A stretch of DNA of 64,000 bases. It comes from Ectocarpus siliculosus (taxonomy: Eukaryota; Sar; Phaeophyceae; Ectocarpales; Ectocarpaceae). The stretch covers positions 462,829 to 526,828 of the forward strand of contig FN648398.1 in the NCBI GenBank assembly GCA_000310025.1, read 5' to 3'. The position numbers were made by a program, and so were the translations under genes. The notes beneath the pieces are model-generated. The model did not search any database, was not told where the DNA came from, and worked only from the letters and a program-made list of their open reading frames with translations. Positions 25,701 to 36,400 of this stretch are shown here, in pieces (the stretch's first letter is position 1; every line of letters starts with the position of its first letter).

Positions 25701-26346
25701 AGCGCTGTTCTTGTCTTGATAATAGTTTCAAAACAGGTTCATGTCCCTTGTTGGACCTGGCTCCGGTCTCCGCCCCCCACCCCTGTCCTGCCAACGTCAT
25801 ATGCCTCCTCGGTGGCCATAGAAAGTACAATATCTCCAAAACCGCCAATCTTTTCACGCACACCTCCAAACTTCTGGATTTGGAACAAGCTCGTGGCCGA
25901 CGAACAGAGCACTCCGCTGGTTATTGGCCGGCCTAGATCTCTCTTCAACCAGAAACGCTCATTGAAAGGACGCACCCATCCTCTTTACCGCTACACTTGC
26001 ACACCACCCCCGTTCCCCTCCAATTCAACCCAGGCTCTGGATTCGAGACGAGCTCGCTATCGACACATTTTCAACGTCCCCTTCCGACCTCGTCCGGTCG
26101 ACGTCCCCCGTCCCTGACGTCACCGTGGCCTCGCAAAACGCTACCTTGCTAACAGCCGGAGAGGTGGTCAGGCTGCGCGCGGAATACGTCCACCACGGCG
26201 GCGGTGGGATCGTCCGGGCTGTGCGAGTCGTTGTGGGCTGGGAAAGCCCCGGAACGCTACAGCCCGCGCAAGCTTTGCCGTCGTTTGCGCTGTTTCCGTC
26301 GGCGGGAGAAATTGCCGGAAGTCCGTTTGCTTTTAGTGTCGTTTGA
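5041..26346 (+). CDS. giant secreted filamin/PA14/Calx-beta protein
   Basis: About 33 exons encode roughly 2,390 residues. Order: signal peptide, Cys-rich EGF-like region, Calx-beta domain, filamin repeat, PA14, five filamin repeats, PA14, three filamin repeats, PA14, ending in a last AGSPF segment and TGA at 26344. Phases agree at every junction placed except around exon 13 (12575-13060), where one exon boundary is unresolved. Start 5041 is chosen because the signal peptide then begins MVRISS and has the core LFPPVLLLVAIGS; 4948 is an in-frame alternative. Filamin Ig folds, PA14 and Calx-beta are known in adhesive or carbohydrate-binding surface proteins, so a cell-wall or adhesion role is likely but inferred. 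Six introns appear to use GC donors. The end right after AGSPFAFSVV is abrupt; a missing 3' exon is possible. Confidence 0.85.
6274..8044 (+). other. exons 3-6: Cys-rich EGF/furin-like region
   Basis: Exons 6274-6455, 6775-7016, 7330-7510 and 7940-8044. The spliced product has laminin/EGF-type patterns: YCDRRSGTCFCNVGYQGTSC, then CPSDCSEAGTCHHSNGTCSC, followed by a furin-like CTECTADGCTSCESGYYVDY and CDEESCLECTDP. More than 25 cysteines in about 180 residues point to an oxidised extracellular location. Exons 5 and 6 then run into a less cysteine-rich linker with N-glycosylation sequons (NASS, NETS). Confidence 0.8.
8437..9654 (+). other. exons 7-8: Calx-beta domain and filamin repeat 1
   Basis: Exon 7 (8437-8678) reads GTISFSSPEYEAFEDPSAS and later TVRVTVVRTGG, the N-terminal half of a Calx-beta domain. 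Exon 8 (9054-9654) continues DELVFDPGVVELSILLGVHE with EYFDLFLLEP and RVTILDAES, its second half. Exon 8 then gives a filamin-type repeat start, NVTLVARDALGRLRGFGGD, and DLGSGDYTVSYQ. The start of exon 7 uses an AAG acceptor chosen only because it keeps frame. Confidence 0.7.
10298..12442 (+). other. exons 9-12: end of filamin 1 and PA14 domain 1
   Basis: Exons 10298-10413, 10830-10913, 11683-11904 and 12356-12442. The product reads YSAGDYLLRAALCRPGGLTG, the PA14 opening RYTSDSFFQNQEFQRVDR, then VMNFTWGAGAIVG, GARWSGRIRPDYSETFEFEL, ARLWIDGAVIIDGF, HEIYVEYS and DASLYLAWSSPSVSRQIVPP. These are successive PA14 strands. Exons 9 and 10 both end at CAG/GCAAGT, and continuity of the domain requires these GC donors. 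Confidence 0.8.
12471..12518. repeat. TTG/CTG trinucleotide microsatellite
   Basis: A run of TTG then CTG triplets, with flanking imperfect copies, lies in the intron just after PA14 domain 1. It shows as poly-Cys or poly-Ser frames on the two strands, which are not genes. Confidence 0.8.
12575..13189 (+). other. exons 13-14, boundaries partly unresolved
   Basis: Candidate exon 12575-12620 (46 nt; phase fits, product YQAPLSRIDTQW) is followed by a coding-like stretch from about 12671 or 12686 to about 12822 (VEGYTGTENLAKSFFAYVGG). Exon 14, about 13060-13189, is clear: SGGSPRVLAVRSALTSGEKS, ending STFTIVPR, which joins exactly to RDAFGNLRV in exon 15. The donor of the middle piece could not be fixed. 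Confidence 0.45.
13743..19458 (+). other. exons 15-22: filamin repeats 2-6
   Basis: Exons 13743-14001, 14649-14900, 15489-15596, 15981-16106, 16639-16903, 17862-18200, 18381-18547 and the first part of 19011-19488. Each repeat shows the filamin/ABP280 pattern: an ARD..GN turn (VPRDAFGNLRV, VRARDVVGNAVGE, VQARDRWGNNLW, IIQARDGGANPA), a NGxY/aGxY strand (DLGNGSYDVWITPTVAGPYF) and a closing GSPF (HVKGSPFTVTV, VADSPYSVVV, QVAGSPFEVNV, AVGSPFQVVV). Exons 17 and 18 end at CAG/GCAAGT; the spliced reading EDQ-EVADSPYS and VQ-ARDRWGNN is exact repeat continuity. Confidence 0.8.
19459..20950 (+). other. exons 22-25: PA14 domain 2
   Basis: Exon 22 ends at 19488, exon 23 is 19806-20078, exon 24 is 20274-20521 and exon 25 starts at 20793. 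The reading gives GGLWGTYYEHGGVE, then TSWTPEVNWRTKGAVNFDWG, SARFTGFVKADLEGEYRFRV, VALSVSGVELFDDLL, MVPLQLRYAHATGEAWVRLE and SVVPSTSLFHHRLGW. This parallels PA14 domain 1 strand by strand. An acidic Glu/Asp linker follows in exon 25. Confidence 0.8.
19646..19738. repeat. TC dinucleotide microsatellite
   Basis: About 40 TC units with a few interruptions lie inside the intron 19489-19805, close to its 3' end, where they may act as an extended polypyrimidine tract. The long Leu/Ser frames here are artefacts of the repeat. Confidence 0.9.
20951..24500 (+). other. exons 25-31: filamin repeats 7-9
   Basis: Exon 25 (20793-21207), then 21352-21529, 22291-22452, 22734-22938, 23263-23432, 23995-24143 and the start of 24451-24698. 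Repeat marks: VVQARDDHGNHRGV, NYTVSAWPVMAGAYHMSVLV, HVSGSPFRLLVVEG; FTIRARDSMGNRV, YNVTVAGDYALH, HIAGSPFSLHVSPG; LFSARDAFGNTLETGGDEWF, SGSYSVAIKPG. Exons 26 and 27 end at CAG/GCAAGA and CAG/GCAAGG. Exon 28 is taken to end at 22938 (GTGGGT donor) because only that keeps frame with exon 29. Confidence 0.8.
24501..26346 (+). other. exons 31-33: PA14 domain 3 and C-terminus
   Basis: End of exon 31 (to 24698), exon 32 (24902-25068) and exon 33 (26034-26346). Reading: GGLTAQYYTNARLAGRPLVT, RIDPSIQLDWGSGVPPG, VGIRWDGFLKAQVSGEFTFT, DESRLWIRDELAIDTF, LLTAGEVVRLRAEYVHHGGG, VRVVVGWESPGTLQPAQALP and finally EIAGSPFAFSVV before TGA. The domain is complete, and the phases 0, 2 and stop agree. The following filamin repeat is cut off at its first strand. 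Confidence 0.75.
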
Positions 26347-28882
26347 CTCATCGTCTGCGAGGAGATTCTTTGGGAAGGTTCATTTTTCTGGTTGACTTTC
26401 ACGCAAGGTGCTTTTCTTTTCGAGAGGGACCTTGCAAGTACTACTTCAAGTATTTTTGTATCCGAATCAATGTTGCTTTGTATCGCTGTGTCGGTGGATC
26501 GGGTCATGCGCAAAGTGCGCTTGGAAGCCCGATGCGCTCATGCCTACATCTTCCTTCTGACGGGTTGACTCGGATCCGTGCTGCTGAGGGACCAAAATGA
26601 GAGAAATAACATCGTCTCGATGACAAGAACAATCTAACCTTGGATTGTGCCCTCTCTCAAAAAGAACTGATAACCACGCACCCACAGCAGCACCTCTCAT
26701 GACAGCCCCGTTATATTGTAGCAGTTGATTTGGTGCCACTTTCATACAGGAAGCACGATTTTCCTGGGTCGATTGCGTCGTCCTTCCCCCATCCACCCAT
26801 TGGAGCAGCACCTCCAATCCAACGACCGATACGTCTGAGTGACACCCCCTCAGGTCCGGCAATAAACTACATTTACGTGCACCGTCTACGACACCTTCGA
26901 CGTTAAGGTTGTCCCCCCCCCCCGATGTCTAACCACCCCCTCCGCACGACTACATACACAGGGAAGCAAGTCACTATGCACTCCCGTGCTGTGGAAAACA
27001 ACTGATATTTATCCCCCTCCCAAAGGCTTCCCGGCTCTTCTCACTCTCAGAGCTACCTATACCCATGCTGACCCAACAGAACAGGGCAGAGGTAAATATC
27101 AGTACAAGGTGCTATCGTGAAGATTCAGGGCCTCTTGCCGCCCGTCCAATCCCCATACATTCGTTTTCGCCTTTCGCATTAGTACGACTCTCCTTCACAC
27201 GGCGGATCGAGCCCGCGGTATTGCACCATACACCCAACCCTTACAATGTTGAGGAAATTGTGCAACCCGCTTTTCTGATTAAGTGCCGTCGATCGAATTT
27301 ATCTTGATATCCTACTCAAAGCTGACGATCTCCGCGGCCGTCGATTGCTTTACTCTACGAGATGTTTTTCTTACCCCCTTTGTTCCGGGATAGGTTCTAC
27401 GGTTTTCACACAGACAAACGGAAAAATGAAAAAACTCACTCGAAGAGAATATACTATTCATGCAATATTTCCCTCGGTCTCAAAGAATTTCCTCAAGAAA
27501 CGTACACAAGCTCGCAACGTAATATTCTTGGTAGTTGGCATACCCGTTGTTCCCGCACGCTATTCTGCAACTGACTCGGGCTGCCAGCAGCTTCTTCCAG
27601 CGCCGCCAGACAGATACGGCTTACACGTTGCCCTTCTTCTTTTTAGTATCCCTCGTATTTTGCTTGGCTATTTACTTATTGTCCTGCGTTTTAGGGGGTT
27701 CCGAGACGTCAAACTCACACTGACACCAAGGCAAACCTGCAAAAAAGAAAAGCATTGCACGTCACATCTGCAAGCAACAACAAGACACACCAGCCGAAAA
27801 AACCAAACAGGGTAACCAACACATCAATTAGATCACTGGGTCAAAACTAATCTATCTTTGGCGGGTGACTGTTAAGAGGTAAGGGTTACGAAAAGGAAGC
27901 GACTCTCTAGCAGGAGAAGTTGTCGCGTTGTGCGTGACACACCTGGTGCCGCGACCATCCATTGCCGCTGCTGCTGATATCCTGTACATATGGTACATGA
28001 GCCATCCCCCTTCCAGACAAAATCAATGAACTTCGTCACACGCGGGATACCAGTTCGAAAACGCCGCACTGGGAACTCAAAACACTTGGAAACTTGGAAC
28101 GCCGCAAAAGCGAACTAAACTGTATCTCTCTCTCCCACGACACACAAGACAAGGGAGGGACGCACCTTCCCGACAAGGAAATCACGGGGGCGGGGGCGCT
28201 TTATCACAGCACTCTTCGTACTCTTTTTTTAGCTATTGATGTTTCCCGTCGTCACTCGTAGTAATGTTCGGTCTACGCCTAAAGGATTCCCCGCCCGCAA
28301 GGTAGATATAGCACATCAGGATGTCGCATCGACCACTAGCCTATGAACAACACTTTTCCTTTCTCTGCATCGTGGGCCTCCCTACCACCGCCCGCCCCAC
28401 ACCCCATTGCAAGAACGGAAATGAACCCCAACGTTCTCGTTCCTACGTGGATTCATTACAGCGGAGCACAAATGGTCCTTTGACCAAGGATTGCTATACT
28501 CCCATCGACCGAAAACCTGTAGCACTTCGTGCAGGTAGTATACATTTCCCCGTTATTTGTAATCCTATGGTTGCCGCGCGTCGAGGAGTAGAATTTTCTT
28601 CCACTTCTTCTACGCTCAAGCACGACCGCATGCCCTCTGACAAGGTTGTCAATACAGTCTCCCCCCCAACGACGCAACACGTGCTTCGCGCATTTGTGGG
28701 TTTAGTCAACAAGCCGCACAGCCTCATACCGCCTCGGTTCGTCGGACGGCGCTGGGATTATCCCCTAGGCTACTGGTTTAAGTGGGTGGTCTATCTGCCT
28801 GCTGCCCTCGTCGACCGGACGCTTAAACCGACCATCTTCCCGTACAGCATACTGATGAGTCATCTTACACAAGGTGCTTCAA
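26347..28882. other. intergenic, no firm gene
   Basis: Lies between the 3' ends of two convergent genes (plus-strand gene ending 26346, minus-strand gene ending 28883). It holds a poly-C run near 26920 and AT-rich stretches. A short frame ending at 27723 has one strong hydrophobic segment (PFFFLVSLVFCLAIYLLSCV) and could be a missed last exon. Another open frame at 28321-28953 overlaps the neighbouring gene and shows no family. Confidence 0.5.
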
Positions 28883-31800
28883 TCACGGCTGGGCCGGCAA
28901 GGGAGGGGTGGTGCCGCCTGTTTCGTAGAAGTCGGCCAAAGTGTCGGGGGTGATCGACTTTTTATGCTCATCAAGCGAAGTGCTGATGTCGCCGCCGGCA
29001 CCACCGCCGCCACCGCCGCCTTCTTCGCCGGACATGAGGCGCACGGGGCTACCCCCCCCTCCTCCTTCACTCTCTCCTGGTGCTGCCGCCGATGCCTCCC
29101 CTCCCCCTTCTCCTGCTATCGCAGCGTGTATCGGAGGTTTGTCCAGTGAAGCGGCCCCCTCTCCCACACTCTTGGCGTTGCTGTCCTTGCAGGTTGACAG
29201 TTTGCCAACGGCGTTGCTGCCGATATCGCCAAGGATAGCGTCGACGCTAAGAATGTTCCCGCAGATGTCTTCTCTCCCTTCCTCGTTCATGAAGTCCTCC
29301 GCGGAGGCGACGATGTCGTGACCAAGGTCGCTGCCGCACTGGCCGATGCTGCCCTCCTCGCCACCACTGCCGCCGCCTCCGCCTCCGCCGCCGCTAAAGC
29401 GCTGGCGCGGCATTGAGGATGACGAAGACGTCCGGCAAAGCGACGTCGAATAGGTCGTGAAGGATGCCAAGCGGCGCGGCCTAGATGTCGCAGAGCTGAA
29501 GGAGCGCTTCTTGCCGGTGCTGCTGCCGCTGCCGGTGCCGCTACCGCCGGCTGCGGCGGCAGGGAACGTGATGTTGCCGAGGCTGTTCCCTCCTACACCT
29601 CCGCCTCCTCCATCCTCGTCGGTGTCGGTGGTGATAGGGCCGGTGATGAAGCTCCCCAACCCTTTGACACTCTTTACCCCTCCTCCTCCACCGTCCAGCC
29701 CGACCATGTCTAGGTTGAAGCTACCCATGGAGGAACTGAGGTCCATGATGCCCTCGCTGGGCACACGGCCCAGGTTCAGGTCATCCGCTAGCGCCCCGCC
29801 TGCGCCCCCGTCGTCGGGGAAGGACGGCAGGGACAGCCGACTGAGACTCATGTTGTGCAGGTCTCTCGTGAGTCCAAGACTTCCGCCTTCGAAGTCCTCG
29901 TCTCCGTCCGTGCCGCCGCCTAGACTCTTTCCGGGCCCTGTGCCCCGGATTCCGAGAGCACGTTGGCCGAAAGCTTTGCTGCTGTCGTAGTGGCCAAGGG
30001 CATCCACTGTGCCGCCGGACCCGGAGTGCCTCGGTGGGAGGAGAGGCATGTGGCCGTGCCCTTCGCCATCGCCACCTTCTTGTGCAAAGCAAAAGCTGCC
30101 GGCGGACGGGTCGAACGGATCGCCGCCGCCTTGGCCAGGCATCATCCGTCTGCGCTTGTAAGCGGCAGAATCCACGCAATCCCCTTCCAAAACCATGTCC
30201 TCCGCAACCGTGGTAGCGATGCCGGCTCTTCCATCCGTCGCCCCCGCTCCACGGCCGCCAAACCCGCCGTCGATGAACGGCATCATGCCGACGTCACCGC
30301 TGCCGTCAATGCCTACGGCGGCGAAGTTGCCCTGCAAGTCGGACGGCAACCTCCTCACGGTTTTACCCGCGGGCCCGTACCCATAGCGGTGATCCCCAGA
30401 GAGTTGAGCCGCCGCCGTCTCGTGAGACAGCTGCCGGTGTGGCGATGTAAGGACTAACGCCGGCATCATGGGCGTGGATGGGTGGAGACGCCCAGGTTGC
30501 TGTAGCTGTTGCTCTTGCTCCTGCTCCTCCCCCTTCTGCTGCTCATCCGAGTAGAACGGCTGCGCGCCGAAGTTCGTTCTGCTCGCGATCTCGCACATGA
30601 TGTTGCAGATGTTGCTGCTGCTGTTGCACTCGTGGACGACGTAGGCCTGGGGGTCGCTCCCGGGCTCGGGGAGGCAGAAGGTCCAGCGCGCCTCCGCAGG
30701 GACGTCGGTGGCAAGCTCGACGGCCGACCGGAGCCGCTGGTAGGTGGCTCCCTGCCCGAGGAGGAAAGACAGCGCCGAGGCGATCAGGAGCGCGTCCCAG
30801 CTCAGCGGGAGAGCGCGCACGACGGAGGGATTTCCCCCGCTGCCGACGTCGACGAGGGAAGGGATGGTGTCGAGGACGTCGGTGGCGGCGTCTCGTTGGC
30901 CCAGCATAGCGAGCAGCAGAGCACGCAGGGATGTGCACAGCAAGAGCGTCAGCTCGACGGATGTCTGCGGGGGGTGACGGGCACGCGAGCGTGGTGGCGG
31001 GAGATGTCAGGTGGAGTCGTTCAAGGGGACGTTTCTCCCTGGAAATGAATTGTGTTGTGTTTCGTTAGAGGTGATAGCTGCTGGAAGCGACGGTAGGCCA
31101 GAAGTAGAGAACGTTTTCCCCTGGAAATGAATTGTGTTGTGTTGGAGGAGATAGATGCTGGAGGCGACGGCAGGCCAGAAGTAGAGAATTTTTTCCCCTG
31201 GAAATGAATTGTGTTGTGTTAGAGGAGATAGATGCTGGAGGCGACGGCAGGCCAGAAGTAGAGAACGACCACCACCCAACACCGCTACCATCAACAACCA
31301 CAGCAACAACAACAGCAACGACAACAGCAAAGTAGCATACCTCGTTGCGCAAGCCGAGAATGCAGATGCTGAGCTCTTCGCAGGACCCGATCGCTGCCGC
31401 GCGCCCCACGGCTGGGTTAACGATCGCCGGCATGTTTGCTAGGAGGCAAGAGATGGAGTGCAAGGCCCTATGGCTCGACGGCATCAGCTCGACCCCTGGC
31501 CTCGGGTGGGCTTCGCGGGCGTAGTCCAGGTACTCGATGGACAGGACAAGGTTAGCGGGGATGCTCTGCGATGGCCCAGCATTTGTCACGACAAGAAGAG
31601 CAGGGTATTCGTATCAGTTTAATGTACTGCAATTGAGAGCCTCGAAAAAATATACAGTAGGTGCTTGGCTGCGTCGACGCGTACGGTTGCTCGATAGACA
31701 AGGGGTCAGATCAGCAGGAGCCTACATCGACGGAACCTACATCGTGCGACGTAACGGAGCATCGGGGCAACGGACTAAACACAAATCGGCAATATTGCCC

Positions 31801-33450
31801 CGTCAAACGAGGTGAAAGATGGCTATCGATGGGCTTAGGGTGCAGGACGAAAAACGGCTTTTGAGCGAATACCGACCAATAGCAATACAAGAGTGGGTTG
31901 CTGGACGAGGTTTCGTCGGTCTTGGAGGTATTACTCGACCACCGATGGCGGCCATAACTTCTCCGACACTTGATTCCATCCACATCCAAATCAGAGCTCT
32001 ACAACAGTTTGATGTTGCTCAGGGTTCAAGGCCACGCAACGAACATGCACACTCACGTCGCCAAACCAGCACAGCGACGAACGCCCTAGAATCCGCTCAC
32101 CTGGACGTTCGCCAAGACACGGCGGGCGTGGCCGACCCATTCAATCTTGAGCTCGTCTTCGCCCCGGTGCTGCCAGTAGAGCGCCACCAGCGCGAGGGAC
32201 GGCACGACTCCCACCCCTGTCAGGCCGTTGACATCGCCGAGGTGGTACCGCAGAGAGAGGTAGTACGCGTGCGCTGCCTCCTGGTCTCCGCTTATCAAGG
32301 CCCCCAGAGAAATCGCTCCGACCACCTTTTGTGGAACCAGTTCGAGGGGGGGGCGGGGGGCGGACAGCAGGCGTGGAGGTTTAAGGATCCAAAGTACGAT
32401 ATGGAATGAGAGTTTCACAAAACTTTTGCTGGTACTGTAGTCGCTGTCGCTGCTTTTGGCTGTAATAGTGGCAACGCCGACTTGGCTAAATTCCCAACTA
32501 AAGCCCGACCTCACACGAACACCCGATACCTGAGCTTGCTCGCAAGCAACGAGGTCGGCCCCGACAGCGGTCGCCATGTCCTGCGGCAGCCGCTGCCGCT
32601 CTCTGAGGGCCACGGATAGCACCTCTTCCCGTACGAGCGGCACCAGCTTGCCCACCGTTCCAATGAAAACGCTCAGGTACAGCCGCTCACGGCCGGCTGC
32701 GGCCGTTCCCGCCTCCACCGGCGGCTGAGCGGTAGGAGCAGCCACAGCTCTAGACGCGAAAGAGTCACCGATGGCCTCGAAGCCGGGGAAGGACGAGGAG
32801 GACGAGGAGGACGAGCTGCCGTGCCCGCTGGCGCTGCCGCGTCTGGGCAGGACGGAGGGCACCCGGGAGGCGCCGCGTACTCGACGGGCGGAGCTACGGG
32901 AGCTCTTGCCCTTGTGTCGAGTGGCCCCTTCCGCCTTAGCCTTGGCGCTCTTCGGCTTCGGTCCCGTCTTTGCCTGAGGCGGATGCGAAGTGGAGCGGTG
33001 TTCCCTTCATTTGCGGGGATCTAAGTTTAGGGGCGGTTGTTGTCGTTGCAGTATGGAGAACGGGTGGGATGTAGGTGGATCGTAAAAGCGCTATGCGATA
33101 CATACTTGGTAAATACAGTAGTAGTGCTCCGGCTTTAGTTTGACGCCTTCGAGTCAAGTTGTCGGTACCGTCGTTGTTATCGTTGTTGTGGTCTGGCGTT
33201 GTTGTCTTGCACGATCATAACCTATTTTCCATACGCTTAGACGCTGTTATCGCGTCGTCATTCACATTGTTTTCTTTGCCACGATGCATGCCCATTTACA
33301 CGGACAACTGACCTTAGTGGAGAAGACGCAGTTGGTATCCCGCTGAATGCATTGCTCGCAGCGCGTCTCTCCTTCGGCCATGACGCATTTTACTCGCTTG
33401 TCATGGCAGAAGTTGCATGCGGTCCGTGGACTCCGCGCTCGGGCACTTGG
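28883..33450 (-). CDS. Zn(II)2Cys6 (Gal4-type) transcription factor
   Basis: Minus-strand exons: 33313-33450, 32530-32973, 32101-32325, 31341-31565 and 28883-30964, all phase 0, giving at least 1,037 residues. The first holds the zinc cluster ACNFCHDKRVKC ... CEQCIQRDTNC, spacing C-x2-C-x6-C-x8-C-x2-C-x6-C, preceded by basic SARARSPRT. A nuclear, DNA-binding regulator follows from the family. Next come a Lys/Arg-rich tract, a poly-Ser run, then helical segments (ERLYLSVFIGTVGKLVPLVR, AISLGALISGDQEAAHAYYL, ANLVLSIEYLDYAREAHPRP) that occupy the place of the regulatory domain of fungal relatives. The last exon is long, rich in Gly and Ser, and ends LADFYETGGTTPPLPAQP. The start codon exon was not found; it should lie above 33450. 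The target genes are unknown. Confidence 0.75.
31030..31267. repeat. intronic minisatellite, ~80-bp unit, about 3 copies
   Basis: Units start near 31037, 31119 and 31196 (periods 82 and 77), each carrying CCCTGGAAATGAATTGTGTT and later GGCCAGAAGTAGAGAA. They lie wholly within the last intron (30965-31340) of the zinc-cluster gene. A CAA-rich stretch follows at about 31287-31330. Confidence 0.85.
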
Positions 33451-36400
33451 CTGATCCAGAGGGTGTGGAAGAGTGGGGTTGTGTGGTTGTCATTATCAAC
33501 ATGTGAGGGTGATTAATCAGCAGTTTTGTTTTGAGCTCAAAAGGTTTCAAGGCAGAAGCAAAATAAGCTCCATCACACGCGAAGAGCATCATTGCACATG
33601 GCGTGTCGGCAGGTTGGTGTTGCTCGAACATGGACTACGATAACCACCTATGTACCCGAACGACGTGTGAGAATGGACACACACGTAAGTTTAGCATTGA
33701 AATAGAACCGAGAGCAAAAATCAATGAAGCAGTACCACTGATGATTTGGCCAACGGGGTCGATATTGTGTCTCAAACTCGTGCCGTTGGATGGTTTTCAG
33801 TCATTCTATTCAGAAAAAAAATAAACACAGAGAGTCAGTGGAGAACGTAGAATGGATTGTCGTGAACTCACGTATGGTGCCTGCAATAATCTCAAGGGGA
33901 TAAAGGGCAGCCGCTGAACAACTGCTCTCTCATGTTGTATCCGCAAAACCTCACTCGCGTGTTGTGGGTCGATTACTGTAGCAACCTGACCTTGAACACA
34001 GTACCATCGAAAAAGGAGAGGTGTGCATAGACAGCATTTTGGTTACATGAGAACACGCAAGTGTCTGCCCGTAGCAACCTGCAGAGAAAGCGGCTTTTTG
34101 AAAACCTCCTCGGGCCGGAAATATGTCACCTTTTGCACTGGCTTGTCATTGCATGGAGATGAGATCAATCAACGAAGGGCGTGGGAGCGCGTGCGTGATC
34201 CACCACCATCACGGCTAGCTCGAGAGGAATTCGATTATTGGTGGCTCCCATTCCTTGAATCAGTCTCACCATCGCCTATCCTTGGAACTACCGATACAGG
34301 TGGCCTGTACGCTTTGGGAAAAAGATGCCGCAGCGTAGAACAATCGAGCGTCCAGAGCGTCACAAGAGAGAGAGACCCGATCGAAAAGGCTTACAGGTCT
34401 AGTCTACCCATCGTGGGCATATCAGAGGGTCTACTCAGCGACCATGTACCACGTAGGAACTTATGCCACGCGCATCGCGTCACAAACCAACATTCTAGAG
34501 ATAAAGCGGAAAACACGCGAACGTGAACCTGGCGTAGAGACCGGTGTACGCTTGTCGGAGAGCTCGAGAACATGTGACGCACCGAGCTTAACACACGTCT
34601 AGACTGTACCGACACGGCTGTAAGTCTAAGTATCCACGGCTCTCATACTTTGTCTCCTCCAAACCATTCACAGAGAGACACTCGCCTTCGGTGTCTCTCC
34701 GCGTGAGCGTCCTCTGGTGGGGAAAGCTTGGGTCTTGCTTGGGTTGGCCATCTCTTCAGCAAGTTTAAACTTGCGAGTAGCGACAACAGCAGTTTGCACG
34801 GATGTCGGGGCGAGTGGCCAACGCTGACGCTGACGGGGTAGAGATGGGAAACTCCGCCAAGAGGTCGAGCTTTTCGCTCTCTCGCTCTCGCTCTCTCGCG
34901 CTCCCTCTCTCTTTGTTTCTGTCTATTTTCTCTTTCTCTCTATCTATCTCTTGTCCTGGTGCCGCCTTGGCAGGGAGAGCCTCTGCACGCTCCTTGATTG
35001 CGAATGGGCACGCAATGGCGACGTCACCGCGCCTGCGTTGCTCGGCGTTTTCGTTCCGCCTGACAAACCGATACGTCGTGTACACCTCACGAGTAGGCTC
35101 ACCGCTAAACAAGCTGCTATGAGTAAGTACGACTTCCCGCTCGCATGTGAACTGTGAAATCAGGAGACAGCCAGGAGACGGGAGAGAGCAGGTCGATGTC
35201 TCCTTTCATGCGAAAATGTTTGTCGTGCTGCTTGGACCGGACCGGCAAGTGTTCCGCCGCGTCGTGTTGTCTGATGGTCTGAACCGGCACATAGGTTCGC
35301 TTGTTGGCGGAGAAATTGACTTGGGGAGATAGATGAAAACATGTCTCACCTGAATCATCTGTGTATAGACTTAAAAAGACTCGAAATAAGTCCAGTACCC
35401 GGCCGGTTTCCCTCCACTCACTGAAAAGACTCCACCACATCCCGTTCGACTGTGGGTATATCTCGAATTGGTAGTCTTTTTGTGTGTGTTTTTTTTATTT
35501 TTTTCTTAATATGTTTTATTATTCCTTAATGTCTCACTGAATGAGAGTTGGATCGACCGCTTACCAGAACGAAATAACGTTCCCGTCCGTATTTTTCGGT
35601 TGGGCCGTCCTTCACTGACGTTCGTGCCTTTCGCAATTGGTCCAACGCACGCCACGTACGTCTAGCTTACGTCACAGATTATCGGAACAAAAGTTTGTTC
35701 CCCCCACAGAACGAGGAACATGTTGGAATGACCACCAGGCGTGATGAGCCTGCCACCCGCAAGGAAAGTGTCACAAAAGGTGTTAGGGAGCAATCTCGAG
35801 CGCACTGCGGGTGGAATGCACAGCAGTAGTACATTTACAGTAGCACAGTACCGTATACGACACAAGATAACACACCCCCTGGAACGATTTTCAAACAAAG
35901 CTCGATTTCTCAGCAGCGGAGTCACAGCTCCGAAAACAGCGGCGTTGAAGCTGCCTCGTCGAGAGCTTTCTGGACATGCATCGTTTCGTGTATGCATCCT
36001 CTTCGTTGTAGCGTGATCGAGCCTTGAAAATTGGTCGTGGGGGGTGTGTTATGTTGCGGGTGTGTAATCTTGTGGTCGAATACGGGAGTCCAATACATGC
36101 ACAAAAAAAAAAAAAAATGTATTAACGCGCTCACCAGAGGATTGGTACGTGGAAACACTCACCACGTAAAATTCATAGTCTCCACAACAGCCTCCACAAG
36201 TAATTACGCGTATAATTAGGCGTATAAAGATGGACACGATCCCATCTATGTTAAAGCATAGTCTATGAGGTTGTTCCTGGAATCTAGTTACCGTCCGCGG
36301 ATTGGAAAGGGTATAGGTTTGTTCAAGTCAAAAGAAACAAAAAACAAATACTTGTATGCATACAACGGAGCAATCGCGCTTCAATGTGTGCCAAAGATGG

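Noticed and set aside
28321-28953. Plus-strand 210-codon frame
   Set aside because: Overlaps the 3' end of the zinc-cluster gene and has no recognisable feature.
28941-31048. Long plus-strand open frames opposite the zinc-cluster gene
   Set aside because: They are mirror frames of a GC-rich Gly/Ser-coding exon and give Pro/Ala-rich low-complexity products.
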